This document shows, piece after piece, positions 1 to 4,896 of a DNA stretch of 24,322 bases. A model generated the notes under the pieces. The model did no database searches and was not told the DNA's origin. It worked only from the letters and a program-made list of their open reading frames with translations. The DNA lies in the IMG/VR virus record IMGVR_UViG_3300031787_007347, positions 1-24,322 of that record, one strand, 5' to 3'. How positions within the stretch are numbered: position 1 is the stretch's first letter; the number at the start of each line of letters is the position of its first letter. This stretch comes from a virus. A program made the position numbers and the translations under genes.

Positions 1-1157
1 CAACCACTCTCGGAAGGTTGCCAATAAGCATTGATAGCAACGTTATTGGATTCTTGTCCAGCAACAAGAGCACCATTAGCACCCAGGATGCCGTTGTAAG
101 TGCGAGGACGAGTGCCCTCAGTACCATAACGATAACCAGCAGCAATACCCCACTGAGGAGCACGATAACCAACCTGTGCGAGGAAGTTCAGAGCACCGTC
201 AGAGTTGAAGACACCAGTTTCACTATTGTCACCATCTTGGGCAACATAGTTCAGACCAGCAACGAATCCACCTTGACCTTTCTTGGTGGGTTGCTTCCAC
301 TGAGCACCGAAACCAGCACCAGTTGCCTTGTTATAGACACCAGGAGCACCAGAAACAGCAAAGAAGTCAAGGATTTCCGACTTATAAGCAGAAGGAACCC
401 AAGCCATCTCAGTGTTACGAACCAGAGGACCAGCAGTAAGAGTTACACTCTTAGTAACTGGGAACTGATAGTAGAGACGATCAATAATGACTTGATCAGC
501 AGTAGATTCTGCCTTGTCCAGTTTGAACAGAGAAGAACTGGAACCGAAAGGATCACTACCAAAGTTGCCAGAACGCAGACGAGTGCGAAGCAGGTCTTTT
601 CCAGTAAAAGAAGTATCGAAGTTCAGACGAACATCATAGTTGAATGCGGTGTTGCCCACATCAGCACCTTTATTGGTTTCAAGACTAGGAACGCCACCAA
701 GAACGAAATTGACTTCACCCTTGAGTTTAGTAGTGGTAGAGAATTGTGTTGCTTCCAAGTTTCCAACACGGTTCTCAAGACCATCTACACGACCCTTGAG
801 TACGGCAAGTTCACTCTTGAATTCGTCCAGAAGGCGACGAAGTTCATCCGTAGTTTCAGTTACACGATCAAGGCAAGCATTTAGAAGAGCAGCAGCTTCG
901 AAGCGAGTCATCGCCTGACCACCAACAAAGGTGCCGTTAGGATAACCAGCAACGCAACCATAACGCTCTACGAGGTTGCCAAGTGCCTGATATGCCCAAT
1001 CAGTAGGTTGAACATCAGAGAATTGTGTAATGCTAGTGACTTGTTGTGCCGAGGCATACTTGTTGACATCCTCAGTATTGAGTTCTGCAGCATTCACCGC
1101 AGGAGCAACAAGACCCAGTGCAACAGGCACGAGCATCAGTTGTTTTAGAAATTTCAT
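1..1157 (-). CDS. SLH-domain outer-membrane porin, cyanobacterial iron-uptake porin type (3' end cut by window)
   Basis: An outer-membrane channel protein; the cyanobacterial family (SomA/SomB-like, OprB-type barrel) lets small solutes and ions through the outer membrane. The minus frame is open from ATG at 1157 to the window edge, about 385 residues, so the end of the barrel is missing. Residues 1-23 form a signal peptide ending VNA. Residues about 44-100 form one SLH domain (FSDVQPTDWAYQAL, then GYPNGTF and MTRFEAAALLNACLDR) that would bind peptidoglycan. Residues about 100-137 form a short coiled coil, followed by alternating beta-strand sequence typical of the barrel. Codon use and GC look richer than in neighbouring phage genes, suggesting recent transfer from a host. 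A CTAAATAA box lies about 30 bases upstream. The family is clear; the presence of a phage copy is the unusual part. Confidence 0.88.
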   Translation of the reverse strand, partial: MKFLKQLMLVPVALGLVAPAVNAAELNTEDVNKYASAQQVTSITQFSDVQPTDWAYQALGNLVERYGCVAGYPNGTFVGGQAMTRFEAAALLNACLDRVTETTDELRRLLDEFKSELAVLKGRVDGLENRVGNLEATQFSTTTKLKGEVNFVLGGVPSLETNKGADVGNTAFNYDVRLNFDTSFTGKDLLRTRLRSGNFGSDPFGSSSSLFKLDKAESTADQVIIDRLYYQFPVTKSVTLTAGPLVRNTEMAWVPSAYKSEILDFFAVSGAPGVYNKATGAGFGAQWKQPTKKGQGGFVAGLNYVAQDGDNSETGVFNSDGALNFLAQVGYRAPQWGIAAGYRYGTEGTRPRTYNGILGANGALVAGQESNNVAINAYWQPSESG

Positions 1158-1187
1158 ATAGTTTGTTAAGATTTACAACTACGAAGT

Positions 1188-1195
1188 TTATTTAG
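1188..1195 (-). promoter_or_regulatory. Late-promoter-like box CTAAATAA before the porin gene
   Basis: The minus strand reads CTAAATAA, a one-base variant of the T4-like late box ATAAATA, about 30 bases before the porin ATG. The same variant precedes the small gene at 15626-15811. Confidence 0.5.
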
Positions 1196-1197
1196 CT

Positions 1198-1215
1198 CCC
1201 CTGATATTTTAGGGG
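1198..1215 (-). terminator. Short hairpin between tRNA-Gly and the porin gene
   Basis: CCCCT and AGGGG arms (5 bp) enclose an 8-base AT-rich loop just after the tRNA-Gly 3' end. There is no strong U run, so it may be a tRNA-processing or transcript-end hairpin rather than a full terminator. Confidence 0.4.
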
Positions 1216-1216
1216 A

Positions 1217-1288
1217 AGCGAGATAGGGGATTCGAACCCCTGACGTTCAGCTTGGAAGGCTGACATTCTACCGCTGAATTAATCTCGC
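1217..1288 (-). tRNA. tRNA-Gly (anticodon UCC)
   Basis: A full cloverleaf is visible. The acceptor GCGAGAT pairs with ATCTCGC, the anticodon loop is CTTCCAA on a TCAGC/GCTGA stem, and the T arm is AGGGG TTCGAAT CCCCT. The length is 72 with the discriminator base, and CCA is not encoded. Confidence 0.95.
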
Positions 1289-1335
1289 AAAAGGGAAAGA
1301 TTTCTCTTTCCCAGGCACTTCCTTCACACTTTGGA

Positions 1336-1364
1336 AATATAAGACAAATATGAGAATTTGTCAA
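1336..1364 (-). promoter_or_regulatory. sigma70-type promoter between tRNA-Thr and tRNA-Gly
   Basis: On the minus strand TTGACA (1359-1364) and TATATT (1336-1341) are separated by exactly 17 bases, just after tRNA-Thr. It could give tRNA-Gly and the porin gene a second start. Confidence 0.6.
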
Positions 1365-1435
1365 GCCCCCGACAAGATTTGAACTTGCGACCAACGGTTT
1401 ACAAAACCGTTGCTCTACCACTGAGCTACAGGGGC
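1364..1435 (-). tRNA. tRNA-Thr (anticodon UGU)
   Basis: The acceptor GCCCCTG pairs with CGGGGGC (one G-U pair). The anticodon loop TTTGTAA sits on ACGGT/ACCGT, and the T arm is GCAAG TTCAAAT CTTGT. The D arm GCTC..GAGC is intact. Confidence 0.94.
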
Positions 1436-1438
1436 AAA

Positions 1439-1510
1439 CTCCACAACCTGGATTCGAACCAGGGACCAAGTGATTAACAGTCACCGACTCTACCGCTGAG
1501 CTATTGTGGA
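1439..1510 (-). tRNA. tRNA-Asn (anticodon GUU)
   Basis: The acceptor TCCACAA pairs with TTGTGGA. The anticodon loop CTGTTAA sits on GGTGA/TCACT (one G-U pair), and the T arm is CCTGG TTCGAAT CCAGG. Only three bases separate it from tRNA-Thr. Confidence 0.94.
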
Positions 1511-1517
1511 ATAAGTG

Positions 1518-1594
1518 TGCCGTTGTGGGGGAATCGAACCCCTACTTCTCCAACTCCCTTGTCGGGGTGTCCTGACCACTAGACTACCAACGGC
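1518..1594 (-). tRNA. tRNA-like element with aberrant anticodon arm (identity unclear)
   Basis: The acceptor GCCGTTG/CAACGGC, the D arm GTC..GAC (Glu/Asp-like TCTAGTGGTCAGGAC) and the T arm GGGG TTCGATT CCCC are well formed. The middle does not make a 5-bp stem with a 7-base loop. The best fit is CCGAC/GTTGG around the 6-base loop AAGGGA, as if about three bases had been added. There is no U33-anticodon arrangement, and one extra A lies between the T stem and acceptor. It may be a decaying tRNA, a tRNA with unusual decoding, or a tRNA-shaped processing element. Confidence 0.6.
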
Positions 1595-1609
1595 GTTTGT
1601 GTGGAGCGT

Positions 1610-1687
1610 CTTTCTATGCTATGTGCATAGCGACTACTCCTGTTTGCTACCGGCATTCTGGTTTATCTTTCCAGCGCAAAGTAGCAA
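1610..1687 (-). other. Structured spacer between tRNA-Arg and the tRNA-like element
   Basis: This 93-base gap (1595-1687) is long compared with the other tRNA spacers. It holds two hairpins: GCTAC/GTAGC (1646-1650, 1681-1685) enclosing CTGG/CCAG (1658-1661, 1671-1674), and GCTAT/ATAGC (1618-1631). It has no coding potential. It could be a remnant tRNA, a processing spacer or a small RNA. Confidence 0.35.
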
Positions 1688-1761
1688 CGGGTTAGGAGGG
1701 ACTCGAACCCCCGACCAATTCATTAGAAGTGAATTGCTCTATCCATCTGAGCTACTAACCC
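1688..1761 (-). tRNA. tRNA-Arg (anticodon UCU)
   Basis: The acceptor GGGTTAG pairs with CTAACCC. The anticodon loop CTTCTAA sits on ATTCA/TGAAT, and the T arm is GGGGG TTCGAGT CCCTC. It reads AGA codons, which AT-rich phage genes use more than typical cyanobacterial hosts. Confidence 0.94.
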
Positions 1762-1849
1762 ATAAGGAACCTCCCTGTTTGTGCATCGTTGAGAGGCATG
1801 GGAGGGGCAGGACTTATGCAGAGTTTGGACCCCCGCTGCCTATGAGAGT

Positions 1850-1878
1850 ATTATAGAGCAATCAGGTCTTGGAGTCAA
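1850..1878 (-). promoter_or_regulatory. Strong sigma70-type promoter of the tRNA array
   Basis: On the minus strand TTGACT (1873-1878), a 17-base spacer and TATAAT (1850-1855) form a near-consensus promoter. It overlaps the stop of the gene at 1875-2063 and faces tRNA-Arg, with a leader of about 80 bases (1762-1842) in which I see no gene. Confidence 0.8.
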
Positions 1879-2063
1879 GCCTTTGCTTCTTTACGAGCAG
1901 TCTTCTCTTCTGTAATTTCGCCTCTACGGGTCTTGACCAGTTTGGCAATTTCCTGAAGTGCCTTACGGGCACGGGTGCCTGCTGCGTTGTTTCCGCCAGC
2001 AAACTTTTCGTCTTCTACTTTCCAAGCTTCAACAGCATTCAGTAGTTCTTGTGATACAGACAT
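1875..2063 (-). CDS. Small basic histone-H1-like (Hc1-type) protein
   Basis: 62 residues from ATG 2063, with GGAG about 9 bases upstream. The N-terminal half (MSVSQELLNAVEAWKVEDEK) looks like an amphipathic helix. The C-terminal half is rich in K/R/A/E (TRARKALQEIAKLVKTRRGE), as in the small histone-H1-like proteins found in cyanophages and chlamydiae. The likely role is nucleic-acid binding or DNA packing; this is inferred from composition and remembered family resemblance, with no catalytic motif. A longer frame continues upstream to 2135, but the RBS and the compact start favour 2063. It is separated by about 40 bases from the preceding gene. Confidence 0.6.
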   Translation of the reverse strand: MSVSQELLNAVEAWKVEDEKFAGGNNAAGTRARKALQEIAKLVKTRRGEITEEKTARKEAKA

Positions 2064-2100
2064 AATAATCTCCAAAATAAAATAGGATATGTTTATATAG

Positions 2101-2538
2101 CTAGTTTTTAGTGCAATCAGGTGCCCAAGGAGCACATATTCTCATCGGTGGGGCAAGTTTTTTACAATCATCGGTATAACATAGTGTCTCATCATTCACT
2201 TCATCGATGTAAATTGGTTTATATTTCCTATCATAATCGGAAATAATCCGATCATACTCGGGAATTACATCACGAATTGCCTTATCAACTTCTAGTTCAA
2301 TTCTGGCATCCAGTTCCTTTTCACTCTCAGTTCTTGGAAGTTCGTGATTTAGACCAAACTGCTGAAGAATTAGGGTATAAATTTTCCAAAGGTCTTTTTC
2401 ACTAATCTTCAACCATCCAGATAAAGCAACTATAATCAGTACGATAACAGAACTAAAGATAACTGACTTTATTTTTTTGGAACTTACATCAGGGAGTGTA
2501 GTAAGTTTTCCGTCCCTAACCTCAAAAAGTCTAAACAT
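2101..2538 (-). CDS. Single-span membrane protein with a periplasmic-looking domain
   Basis: 145 residues from ATG 2538, overlapping the upstream gene by 8 bases, with GAGAAG before the start. After about 20 polar residues there is one strong membrane span (around residues 22-42, VIFSSVIVLIIVALSGWLKI). It is followed by a charged, helical stretch (ESEKELDARIELEVDKAI) and a Cys-containing tail with four cysteines in CYTDDC and ICAPWAPDC. An N-terminal anchor with a coiled region outside fits a holin- or spanin-like lysis protein, and lysis enzymes lie upstream, but I do not recognise the family and the function is inference. Confidence 0.6.
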   Translation of the reverse strand: MFRLFEVRDGKLTTLPDVSSKKIKSVIFSSVIVLIIVALSGWLKISEKDLWKIYTLILQQFGLNHELPRTESEKELDARIELEVDKAIRDVIPEYDRIISDYDRKYKPIYIDEVNDETLCYTDDCKKLAPPMRICAPWAPDCTKN

Positions 2539-2812
2539 TATTCTTCTCGTATTCCTTAATTGATTTATCCAGGACTCTTTCAATTCTATAAGTTATGAGT
2601 TCGGTATCTTGAATTATATAATCATTCAGAACATCAATACCCATAGAGAGTTGAACTTCATCTAGTAAATTAAAAACTTTTTTCTTTTGAACTCCAGGAA
2701 TGAGTGAAATTACATCTAGTGAGATATGAACAATTGCACCAATCTTAATCCATTCTTTCAGAGGTTTCTTTTCCTTTCCATACTTAAACTCAAAGATATT
2801 AAACTTGCTCAT
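2531..2812 (-). CDS. Hypothetical protein, 93 residues
   Basis: ATG 2812 lies inside the end of the preceding gene (14-base overlap), which suggests translational coupling. The protein has a moderately hydrophobic middle (EWIKIGAIVHISLDVISLIPGV) and a helical charged C-terminus (ELITYRIERVLDKSIKEYEK). No motif is recognised. It is the second gene of a three-gene late operon (3092 to 2101). Confidence 0.6.
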   Translation of the reverse strand: MSKFNIFEFKYGKEKKPLKEWIKIGAIVHISLDVISLIPGVQKKKVFNLLDEVQLSMGIDVLNDYIIQDTELITYRIERVLDKSIKEYEKNNV

Positions 2813-3092
2813 CTAAAAAGTCCTCCAGAGCATCATCTACCATTTGTTTGGCATCTATTTTCTTTTTTGGTTCTCTCATCTTCTTAGTATCAAAGGTAAG
2901 TGTTGGTGTGATGTTTCCATTCTCTTCTACCTTTACCTTTGCACCGAATGGAGTTCCTTTGGGTTGAACTTCAATTTGATTATGAGAGTTTAATTTAATA
3001 TCACCAATATCAGTCTCTACCTTCAGATATCCTGCCTTTGCAGCAATATCTACAATGTCTTCGGGTTCTTCTGGAAGATTTTCTATGGACAT
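2799..3092 (-). CDS. Hypothetical acidic protein, 97 residues
   Basis: ATG 3092. The protein alternates short beta-type segments (YLKVETDIGDIKLNSHNQIEV) with a K-rich linker and an acidic C-terminal helix (MVDDALEDFLDEQV). I do not recognise the family. It is the first gene of the operon that also contains 2531-2812 and 2101-2538. A late box at 3123-3129 and a terminator hairpin at 3093-3121 lie just upstream. Confidence 0.6.
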   Translation of the reverse strand: MSIENLPEEPEDIVDIAAKAGYLKVETDIGDIKLNSHNQIEVQPKGTPFGAKVKVEENGNITPTLTFDTKKMREPKKKIDAKQMVDDALEDFLDEQV

Positions 3093-3121
3093 AAAAAAGG
3101 GGAGGTCTGCAGCACTCCCCC
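3093..3121 (-). terminator. Rho-independent terminator after the secreted hydrolase gene
   Basis: On the minus strand GGGGAG (3115-3120) pairs with CTCCCC (3099-3104), followed by TTTTTT (3093-3098). It would end transcripts of 3146-3790 right before the next gene's ATG. Confidence 0.75.
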
Positions 3122-3122
3122 T

Positions 3123-3129
3123 TATTTAT
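3123..3129 (-). promoter_or_regulatory. Late promoter box ATAAATA for the operon 3092-2101
   Basis: The minus strand reads ATAAATA, about 31 bases before ATG 3092. The promoted transcript would start inside or just before the terminator hairpin. Confidence 0.65.
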
Positions 3130-3145
3130 TCAGTTGTATGTGTTT

Positions 3146-3790
3146 TCAGACTTCGGTAAGAACCAACTTAGCAGCATAATTATAAGCAAAGTCAGTTCTT
3201 GCTCCATGATGTCCCCAACGAATCCATTTACTCGCAAGTCGCATATAATCAGTAATGGATTTACCTGGAGTTTTCATCTGGGTTTCAATCATCTTCCAAT
3301 CACTTTCGTGCAGCATATAGTCAAGTTGTGCATCAAGTGAAGAAGGATTAGCACCAATACGAGCAGCATGTCTTCCGAGTCCATAAAAACGAGGAGCATT
3401 AGTCCATTGAATTAGACCATACCCACCACCACAGTTAGGATAGGAAGTTTTAGCACCACCTTCGCAAATATTAGGAACGAAGGTAGACTCTTGTCGGATA
3501 TTGCCCATAATGGTAGCTAGGGCGTTTTTGTCAGTAATACCACGCTTCTGGAGGAATTCCAGAGTTCGTGATTCATTAGTATTGCATCCTTTACAAACTA
3601 ATCGTTTTACCTTAGGTTTTTCGGGAACAACCTCTTTGGTCTCTGTCTCTTGAGTAGGACCTTCAGGAACAATTGCGAAAGGCGGTTGTTGTACTGAAGA
3701 TGTCGCCATACTCGGTGCTGGCAGTGTTGCCGCTGATGTTGCAACCGCACCCAAAATTGCTACGGTTACATTTGTTAGGTTTTTAAGCAT
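3146..3790 (-). CDS. Secreted phage tail-lysozyme-type peptidoglycan hydrolase
   Basis: 214 residues from ATG 3790. Residues 1 to about 30 look like a signal peptide (LTNVTVAILGAVATSAATL). A Pro/Glu/Lys linker follows, then a CKGC motif, then a domain resembling the phage tail lysozyme family (PF18013): RTLEFLQKRGITDKNALATIMGN followed by QESTF, whose Glu is the expected catalytic acid, then GGGYGLIQWTNAPR. The family cleaves glycan strands of the cell wall. A signal peptide would carry it to the periplasm without the holin. The start codon has no Shine-Dalgarno sequence; a short leader reading frame ends 4 bases before it. It sits in a cluster with two other wall hydrolases. Confidence 0.78.
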   Translation of the reverse strand: MLKNLTNVTVAILGAVATSAATLPAPSMATSSVQQPPFAIVPEGPTQETETKEVVPEKPKVKRLVCKGCNTNESRTLEFLQKRGITDKNALATIMGNIRQESTFVPNICEGGAKTSYPNCGGGYGLIQWTNAPRFYGLGRHAARIGANPSSLDAQLDYMLHESDWKMIETQMKTPGKSITDYMRLASKWIRWGHHGARTDFAYNYAAKLVLTEV

Positions 3791-3914
3791 TTAGTTAAAT
3801 TGAATTCGGCATCCGTATAGAAGAGGGGTCCACCCAACTCTCGGAGGGCATCTTCCACGGCTCTAGGTGTCACGGTCACAGACTCATAACGAATACTCCG
3901 CTCATAACGGAGAT
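3791..3914 (-). ncRNA. Candidate structured leader RNA upstream of the secreted hydrolase
   Basis: The leader runs from the predicted start near 3914 to the ATG. It is clearly richer in GC than its surroundings. It contains CTCCG/CGGAG (3908-3912 with 3896-3900) and a nested fold: CCGT/ACGG outside, GAGAG/CTCTT, then GGG/CCC (around 3813-3861). The 9-mer CGTTATGAG occurs twice, 18 bases apart. I do not recognise the RNA family. It may be a riboswitch-like leader, an attenuator, or a short translated region. Confidence 0.45.
3795..3851 (-). CDS. Possible 18-residue leader peptide
   Basis: ATG 3851 opens a short frame (MPSESWVDPSSIRMPNSI) whose stop lies 4 bases before the hydrolase ATG, which lacks its own ribosome site. 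Coupled re-initiation would explain that. An overlapping frame without ATG (VTVTPRAVEDALRELGG) also looks protein-like, so which frame is used, if any, is uncertain. Confidence 0.3.
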   Translation of the reverse strand: MPSESWVDPSSIRMPNSI

Positions 3915-3920
3915 TTTTTC

Positions 3921-3949
3921 ATAATAAGTTAATATTTAGGATTTGTCAA
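3921..3949 (-). promoter_or_regulatory. Consensus sigma70 promoter of the secreted hydrolase
   Basis: On the minus strand TTGACA (3944-3949), a 17-base spacer and TATTAT (3921-3926) lie before the structured leader. It suggests host-polymerase (early or constitutive) transcription of this gene, unlike its late-promoted neighbours. Confidence 0.75.
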
Positions 3950-3976
3950 GTGTTCCAGTTTAAAAAGTGTCTCAAG

Positions 3977-3983
3977 ATAAATA
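3977..3983 (+). promoter_or_regulatory. Late promoter box ATAAATA for the plus-strand island
   Basis: The plus strand reads GATAAATATT, 22 bases before ATG 4005. It is divergent from the sigma70 promoter at 3921-3949. Confidence 0.6.
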
Positions 3984-4004
3984 TTATGTTATGCCTTCAG
4001 ACAA

Positions 4005-4118
4005 ATGGCAAAATCCGCAAACAAGGGTAAGAAAGGTTCTGCTGGTGGAAAGCAGTCCAAACAAAATTCTGGTAATGCGACTGCTAAAAAAGCAAAAAAT
4101 GGTGGTAAGAAAAAGTGA
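4005..4118 (+). CDS. Very basic 37-residue protein
   Basis: ATG 4005 to TGA 4118. About a third of the residues are lysine and the rest mostly Gly, Ala, Ser and Asn (MAKSANKGKKGSAGGKQSKQ, then NATAKKAKNGGKKK). It has no folded-domain signature and is likely disordered and nucleic-acid binding. It is the first gene of the plus-strand island, with an upstream late box and tight spacing (6 bases) to the next gene. Its low-complexity lysine-rich sequence resembles small phage proteins of unknown role. Confidence 0.6.
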   Translation: MAKSANKGKKGSAGGKQSKQNSGNATAKKAKNGGKKK

Positions 4119-4124
4119 GGATTT

Positions 4125-4319
4125 ATGCCAAGAGAGTGGAATACTCCGCATAGAGAACCTTGGAATGCACCAATACATAATATTCTAAAGGCAATAGATA
4201 ACCACACTCACGAGTACTTCAAGAGTGGTGATATTTGGCATTTAGAAAAGGCAGATATGTTGAGAAACTATCTGCACGAACTTAAAACTTGGATACACAA
4301 AACAGAAGGAAGATTATGA
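4125..4319 (+). CDS. Hypothetical protein, 64 residues
   Basis: ATG 4125 follows GTGAGG of the preceding gene, which doubles as the ribosome site. The sequence is rich in His, Trp and Asn (MPREWNTPHREPWNAPIHNI, then HTHEYFKSGDIWHLEKADML). It looks like a small helical protein. No family is recognised. Its stop overlaps the next start (ATGA). Confidence 0.6.
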   Translation: MPREWNTPHREPWNAPIHNILKAIDNHTHEYFKSGDIWHLEKADMLRNYLHELKTWIHKTEGRL

Positions 4320-4444
4320 GTGAAGTTGTTTGGAGTGTAAATATATTATTAGGTGTTGGTCTGATTGGGGTTATTTGGTGCATATACAAAATTCTTATCT
4401 GGGATAATGAAGAAAAAGATTCTTCCGATACTCATCCTCATTAG
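4316..4444 (+). CDS. Small single-span membrane protein, 42 residues
   Basis: ATG 4316 overlaps the previous stop (ATGA). Residues about 6-29 form a membrane span (WSVNILLGVGLIGVIWCIYK). The tail is acidic and His-rich. No family is recognised; a holin-like or membrane-anchor role is possible only by analogy. It overlaps the next gene by 38 bases in another frame. Confidence 0.55.
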   Translation: MSEVVWSVNILLGVGLIGVIWCIYKILIWDNEEKDSSDTHPH

Positions 4445-4568
4445 ATTACTGTCTAATGATGGTTTCTTTAATGAAAATAGAAACATCAAAATAAAACAAC
4501 AACCACCTGAAGTTCGTTCGGCAATTCGTAGAACCTGGAAAAGAGGTAAAAAAAATGTATCACTATAA
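4407..4568 (+). CDS. Small basic protein with hydrophobic N-terminus, 53 residues
   Basis: ATG 4407 opens MKKKILPILILIRLL, which resembles a signal peptide or membrane anchor. The rest is basic (VRSAIRRTWKRGKKNVSL). The 38-base overlap with the preceding membrane-protein gene and the 14-base overlap with the nuclease gene fit a compact operon. The frame is open further upstream, but only without ATG. No family is recognised. Confidence 0.5.
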   Translation: MKKKILPILILIRLLSNDGFFNENRNIKIKQQPPEVRSAIRRTWKRGKKNVSL

Positions 4569-4896
4569 GGTAAAAAAAATCAACCGTGTTGTTGATGGCG
4601 ACACAGTTGATCTTGATATTGATTTAGGTTTTGATATTACAATCTCTCATAGAGTTCGTCTCAAAGATATTAATGCTCCCGAAACTAGAACTAAAGATTT
4701 AGAAGAGAAAACAAGAGGTCTGGCAGCAAAGGTATGGTTAGAAGAACAACTCTCCCGTGAAGGTGAGTGGGTCATTGAAACCTACAAAGAAGACAAGTAT
4801 GGAAGAATACTTGGCACTCTTTATCTTGTAGGTGATTCAACCACAATTAATGATTGGATGATGAATGAAGGTATTGCCGAACCTTATTCAGGATGA
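4555..4896 (+). CDS. Thermonuclease-like (staphylococcal nuclease family) protein
   Basis: 113 residues from ATG 4555 with GAGG upstream. The SNase fold (PF00565) is visible: VVDGDTVDLDIDLGF (Ca-binding Asp), RVRLKDINAPETR (catalytic Arg, Asp and Glu) and KYGRILG (second catalytic Arg). The family cleaves DNA and RNA. The protein is near the minimal domain length and has no signal peptide, so it may act in the cytoplasm, for example in host nucleic-acid breakdown, or in the wall space after lysis. It is the last gene of the plus-strand island; its stop overlaps the converging lysozyme stop by 9 bases. Confidence 0.85.
   Translation: MYHYKVKKINRVVDGDTVDLDIDLGFDITISHRVRLKDINAPETRTKDLEEKTRGLAAKVWLEEQLSREGEWVIETYKEDKYGRILGTLYLVGDSTTINDWMMNEGIAEPYSG

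Noticed and set aside
18-884. Long plus-strand reading frame of 288 codons
   Set aside because: It is the antisense shadow of the porin gene, which reads as a perfect signal peptide, SLH domain and barrel on the minus strand. The plus frame is Ser/Thr-rich nonsense.
1209-1856. Reading frames on both strands across the tRNA array
   Set aside because: They run straight through clear cloverleaf tRNAs (for example LVASSNLVGG-type peptides from T arms), so they are not genes.
3896-3917. Plus-strand terminator (CTCCG/CGGAG then a T run)
   Set aside because: No plus-strand gene lies upstream. On the minus strand the same stem opens the leader after a consensus promoter, which explains it better.
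3987-4207. Minus-strand hydrophobic frames opposite the small basic gene
   Set aside because: Shadows of Lys-rich and Asn/Trp-rich plus-strand genes with good spacing and overlapping junctions.
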